NCBI RefSeq assembly: GCF_900107305.1
Contig: NZ_FNPL01000006.1
Location: forward strand, 1 to 64,000
Origin: Thermoactinomyces sp. DSM 45892
GTDB taxonomy: Bacteria > Bacillota > Bacilli > Thermoactinomycetales > Thermoactinomycetaceae
Direction: 5' to 3'
DNA: 64,000 nucleotides
Shown here: positions 62,127 to 64,000 of the stretch, piece by piece
Position numbering within the stretch: position 1 is the stretch's first letter
Layout: the number at the start of each line of letters is the position of its first letter
The notes under the pieces: model-generated
The model's database searches: none
What the model was told of the DNA's origin: nothing
The model's input: the letters and a program-made list of their open reading frames with translations, nothing else
Translations under genes and position numbers: made by a program

Positions 62127-64000
62127 TCATCCAATAAACACAGCTTCTTGTTTTTTTGTCACCACTGGCGGACTCATTGGCTCCGCTGACATATGAATCG
62201 ACTCCAATGTAGTAAGAAGGGCTTCCACCGTATCCAAGGATGTGAGACAAGCTATTCCGTGCTCAACTGCTTCTCGGCGGATGCGGAACCCGTCACGAGC
62301 GGGAGTCTTGCCTCTGGTCCAGGTATTTACGACTAGATCGGCTTCCCCTTTGCGAATGAGGTCGATAATGTTCGGGGAGCCTTCTGTTAGTTTGCAGACA
62401 CGTCTTACGGGAAGTCCTGCTTCTTCGAGTGCATCTGCCGTTCCAGCTGTTGATACAATCTGGAAACCAAGCTGGTGGAAACGGCGCATGAGCGGGATCG
62501 CTTCATCTTTCTCTTTGTCACCGATGGTGGCTACAATGGTTCCAAAGCGAGGCATATGAATACCTGCGGCAACGAGACCTTTATAGACAGCGCGAGCATA
62601 ATCACGATCTCGGCCCATCACTTCACCAGTTGATTTCATCTCTGGTCCTAGTGTAACATCTACCCTGCGCAATTTAGCGAAGGAGAAGACGGGCACTTTT
62701 ACAGCCACTTCTGGAGCCTCAGGCCATAAGCCTTCTTCATACCCCTGGTCTTGTAGCGTTTCTCCAAGCATGATGCGGGTGGCTACTTGTGCCATTGGGA
62801 TTCCGGTTACTTTGCTCAAGAAAGGCACGGTTCGAGAAGCTCGAGGGTTTACTTCTAGCACATACATCTCTTCTTTATAGAGAACAAACTGGATATTGAT
62901 TAGACCTCTTGTTTGAAGGGACTTAGCAATATTTGTAGTGATCTCTACCAATTTCTGCTTGTGGGTTTCGGTGATAAATTGGGGTGGATAGACGGCAATT
63001 GAGTCTCCTGAGTGAACACCCGCTCGTTCGATATGTTCCATAATTCCTGGAATGAGCACTGTTTCGCCATCACATATTGCATCCACTTCTAACTCTTTCC
63101 CTAGTAAATAGCGGTCGATGAGAACCGGATGTTCTGGATTTACTTTCACCGCTTGCACCATGTATTGTCTCAGTTCAGCTTCACCGTAGACGATCTCCAT
63201 CGCCCTGCCTCCTAGTACATAAGAAGGGCGGACTAGTACGGGATAGCCCAGTTTCGTTGCTGTCTCCACAGCCGCTTCAATTGAGGTAACAGCCGCTCCA
63301 GGTGGTTGTGCGATTCCAGTTTCACTTAAAAGTTTCTCGAATTTTTTTCGATCCTCTGCTCGATCGATCTCTTCCAAGGATGTACCTAAAATCGGAATCC
63401 CTTCTTCCCGTAGGTCCCGAGCTAAGTTAAGTGCCGTTTGTCCACCAAACTGCACAATGACGCCAACTGGATTCTCTTTTTCAATAATGTGGAGCACATC
63501 TTCTCTATGAAGTGGCTCAAAGTAAAGCCGGTCGGAAGTATTAAAGTCGGTCGAAACCGTTTCCGGGTTGTTATTAATAATAACCGCTTCCATCCCCGCC
63601 TCACGGATCGCCCAGATCGCGTGTACCGTAGCATAGTCAAACTCTACCCCTTGACCAATGCGAATGGGACCTGATCCGAGTACGAGTACGGTCTTTTTAT
63701 TGCTTTTCTTTCCTTCGTCCTCTTGCTCGTAAGTTGAGTAGTAATAAGGGGTTGCGGCTTCAAACTCAGCGGCACACGTATCTACTATTTTATATACAGG
63801 TTTGATTTGTAGTTCTTTTCGTAGATCTCGAACATGACGTTCTGTTTCTCTTCGCAGACGAGCAATCGTAGAATCCGTGAAGCCCATTCGTTTAGCTTCT
63901 AACATGAGCTCATGTGATAACGATTCCTCCTTTGCAATCTTTTCTTCTAAGCTTATAATGCGCCCGATTTTATAAAGGAAGAATCGGTCAATCTTCGTAA
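62127..64000 (-). CDS. carB: Carbamoyl-phosphate synthase large subunit, C-terminal part, cut by window edge
   Basis: The frame stays open to base 64000 ([14 protein letters not shown] before the first ATG), so the gene begins outside; 623 codons are visible. It shows the second ATP-grasp half: [50 protein letters not shown], and the C-terminal MGS-like regulatory domain (about the last 140 residues), which binds UMP/PRPP-type effectors. The enzyme makes carbamoyl phosphate for pyrimidines. It belongs to the pyr operon ahead of pyrF. Confidence 0.97.
   Translation of the reverse strand, partial: TKIDRFFLYKIGRIISLEEKIAKEESLSHELMLEAKRMGFTDSTIARLRRETERHVRDLRKELQIKPVYKIVDTCAAEFEAATPYYYSTYEQEDEGKKSNKKTVLVLGSGPIRIGQGVEFDYATVHAIWAIREAGMEAVIINNNPETVSTDFNTSDRLYFEPLHREDVLHIIEKENPVGVIVQFGGQTALNLARDLREEGIPILGTSLEEIDRAEDRKKFEKLLSETGIAQPPGAAVTSIEAAVETATKLGYPVLVRPSYVLGGRAMEIVYGEAELRQYMVQAVKVNPEHPVLIDRYLLGKELEVDAICDGETVLIPGIMEHIERAGVHSGDSIAVYPPQFITETHKQKLVEITTNIAKSLQTRGLINIQFVLYKEEMYVLEVNPRASRTVPFLSKVTGIPMAQVATRIMLGETLQDQGYEEGLWPEAPEVAVKVPVFSFAKLRRVDVTLGPEMKSTGEVMGRDRDYARAVYKGLVAAGIHMPRFGTIVATIGDKEKDEAIPLMRRFHQLGFQIVSTAGTADALEEAGLPVRRVCKLTEGSPNIIDLIRKGEADLVVNTWTRGKTPARDGFRIRREAVEHGIACLTSLDTVEALLTTLESIHMSAEPMSPPVVTKKQEAVFIG

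Noticed and set aside
1-64000. CRISPR arrays, tRNA and rRNA genes, riboswitches such as T-box
   Set aside because: No regularly spaced repeats, cloverleaf or rRNA sequence was noticed in reading; the upstream regions of the permease, pyr and thiN genes show no structure I could assign.

Overview
The window comes from a low-GC Gram-positive, endospore-forming bacterium. Three things support this: a tripartite GerA-type germinant receptor operon, an intact 26-residue SpoVM gene, and a chromosome backbone in the same order as the Bacillus subtilis ylo region. That order (read on the minus strand from the right edge) is carB-pyrF-pyrE, yloA/rqcH, yloB, yloC, remA, gmk, rpoZ, coaBC, priA, def, fmt, rsmB, then rlmN, prpC, prkC, rsgA, rpe, thiN, spoVM, rpmB, asp23/yloU, fakA/yloV, sdaAB, sdaAA, recG. 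A subtilase very like thermitase suggests Thermoactinomycetaceae; this is inference, not proof.

Left edge (1-2.1 kb): the end of an integrative element, with the C-terminal part of a Rep_trans/NicK-type replication initiator followed by a tyrosine integrase. Next (2.1-5.0 kb) are pepF, a small membrane protein and a decayed segment with an inverted 54-nt duplicate. From 5.0 to 18.9 kb lies the recG-to-rlmN housekeeping block: DNA repair, serine dehydratase, fatty-acid kinase, ribosomal L28, SpoVM, thiamine pyrophosphokinase, ribulose-P epimerase, RsgA, the PrkC/PrpC kinase/phosphatase pair and RlmN. Here rpmB is the only plus-strand gene. A 6.5-kb insertion (19.0-25.4 kb) separates rlmN from rsmB; it carries gerA-gerB-gerC, a thermitase-like protease and a BtuF-like binding protein.

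From 25.4 to 34.2 kb the backbone resumes with rsmB, fmt, def, priA, coaBC, rpoZ, gmk, remA and yloC. From 34.2 to 49 kb there is a large accessory block. It holds a Hint-domain polymorphic toxin with likely immunity genes and a membrane protein, FabV enoyl reductase, a MurJ/SpoVB-type flippase, a Vpr-like protease, a nitroreductase, an amino-acid permease, a glycolipid-binding-family protein, a secreted protein, pgi and a lipoprotein; dapF follows. yloB (Ca-ATPase), a CadC/CadA metal-resistance operon, an HTH-methyltransferase fusion, rqcH, pcp, two unknown membrane proteins, and pyrE-pyrF-carB (cut by the right edge) complete the window. pyrK and pyrD, which sit between carB and pyrF in Bacillus, are absent here.

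No rRNA, tRNA or CRISPR array was seen. The items most worth a second look are a natural alanine at the subtilisin P225 position of the thermitase-like protease, the toxin/immunity locus with remnants of a duplicated immunity gene, and a structured repeat at about 14.82-15.01 kb whose left end recurs at 55.36 kb.
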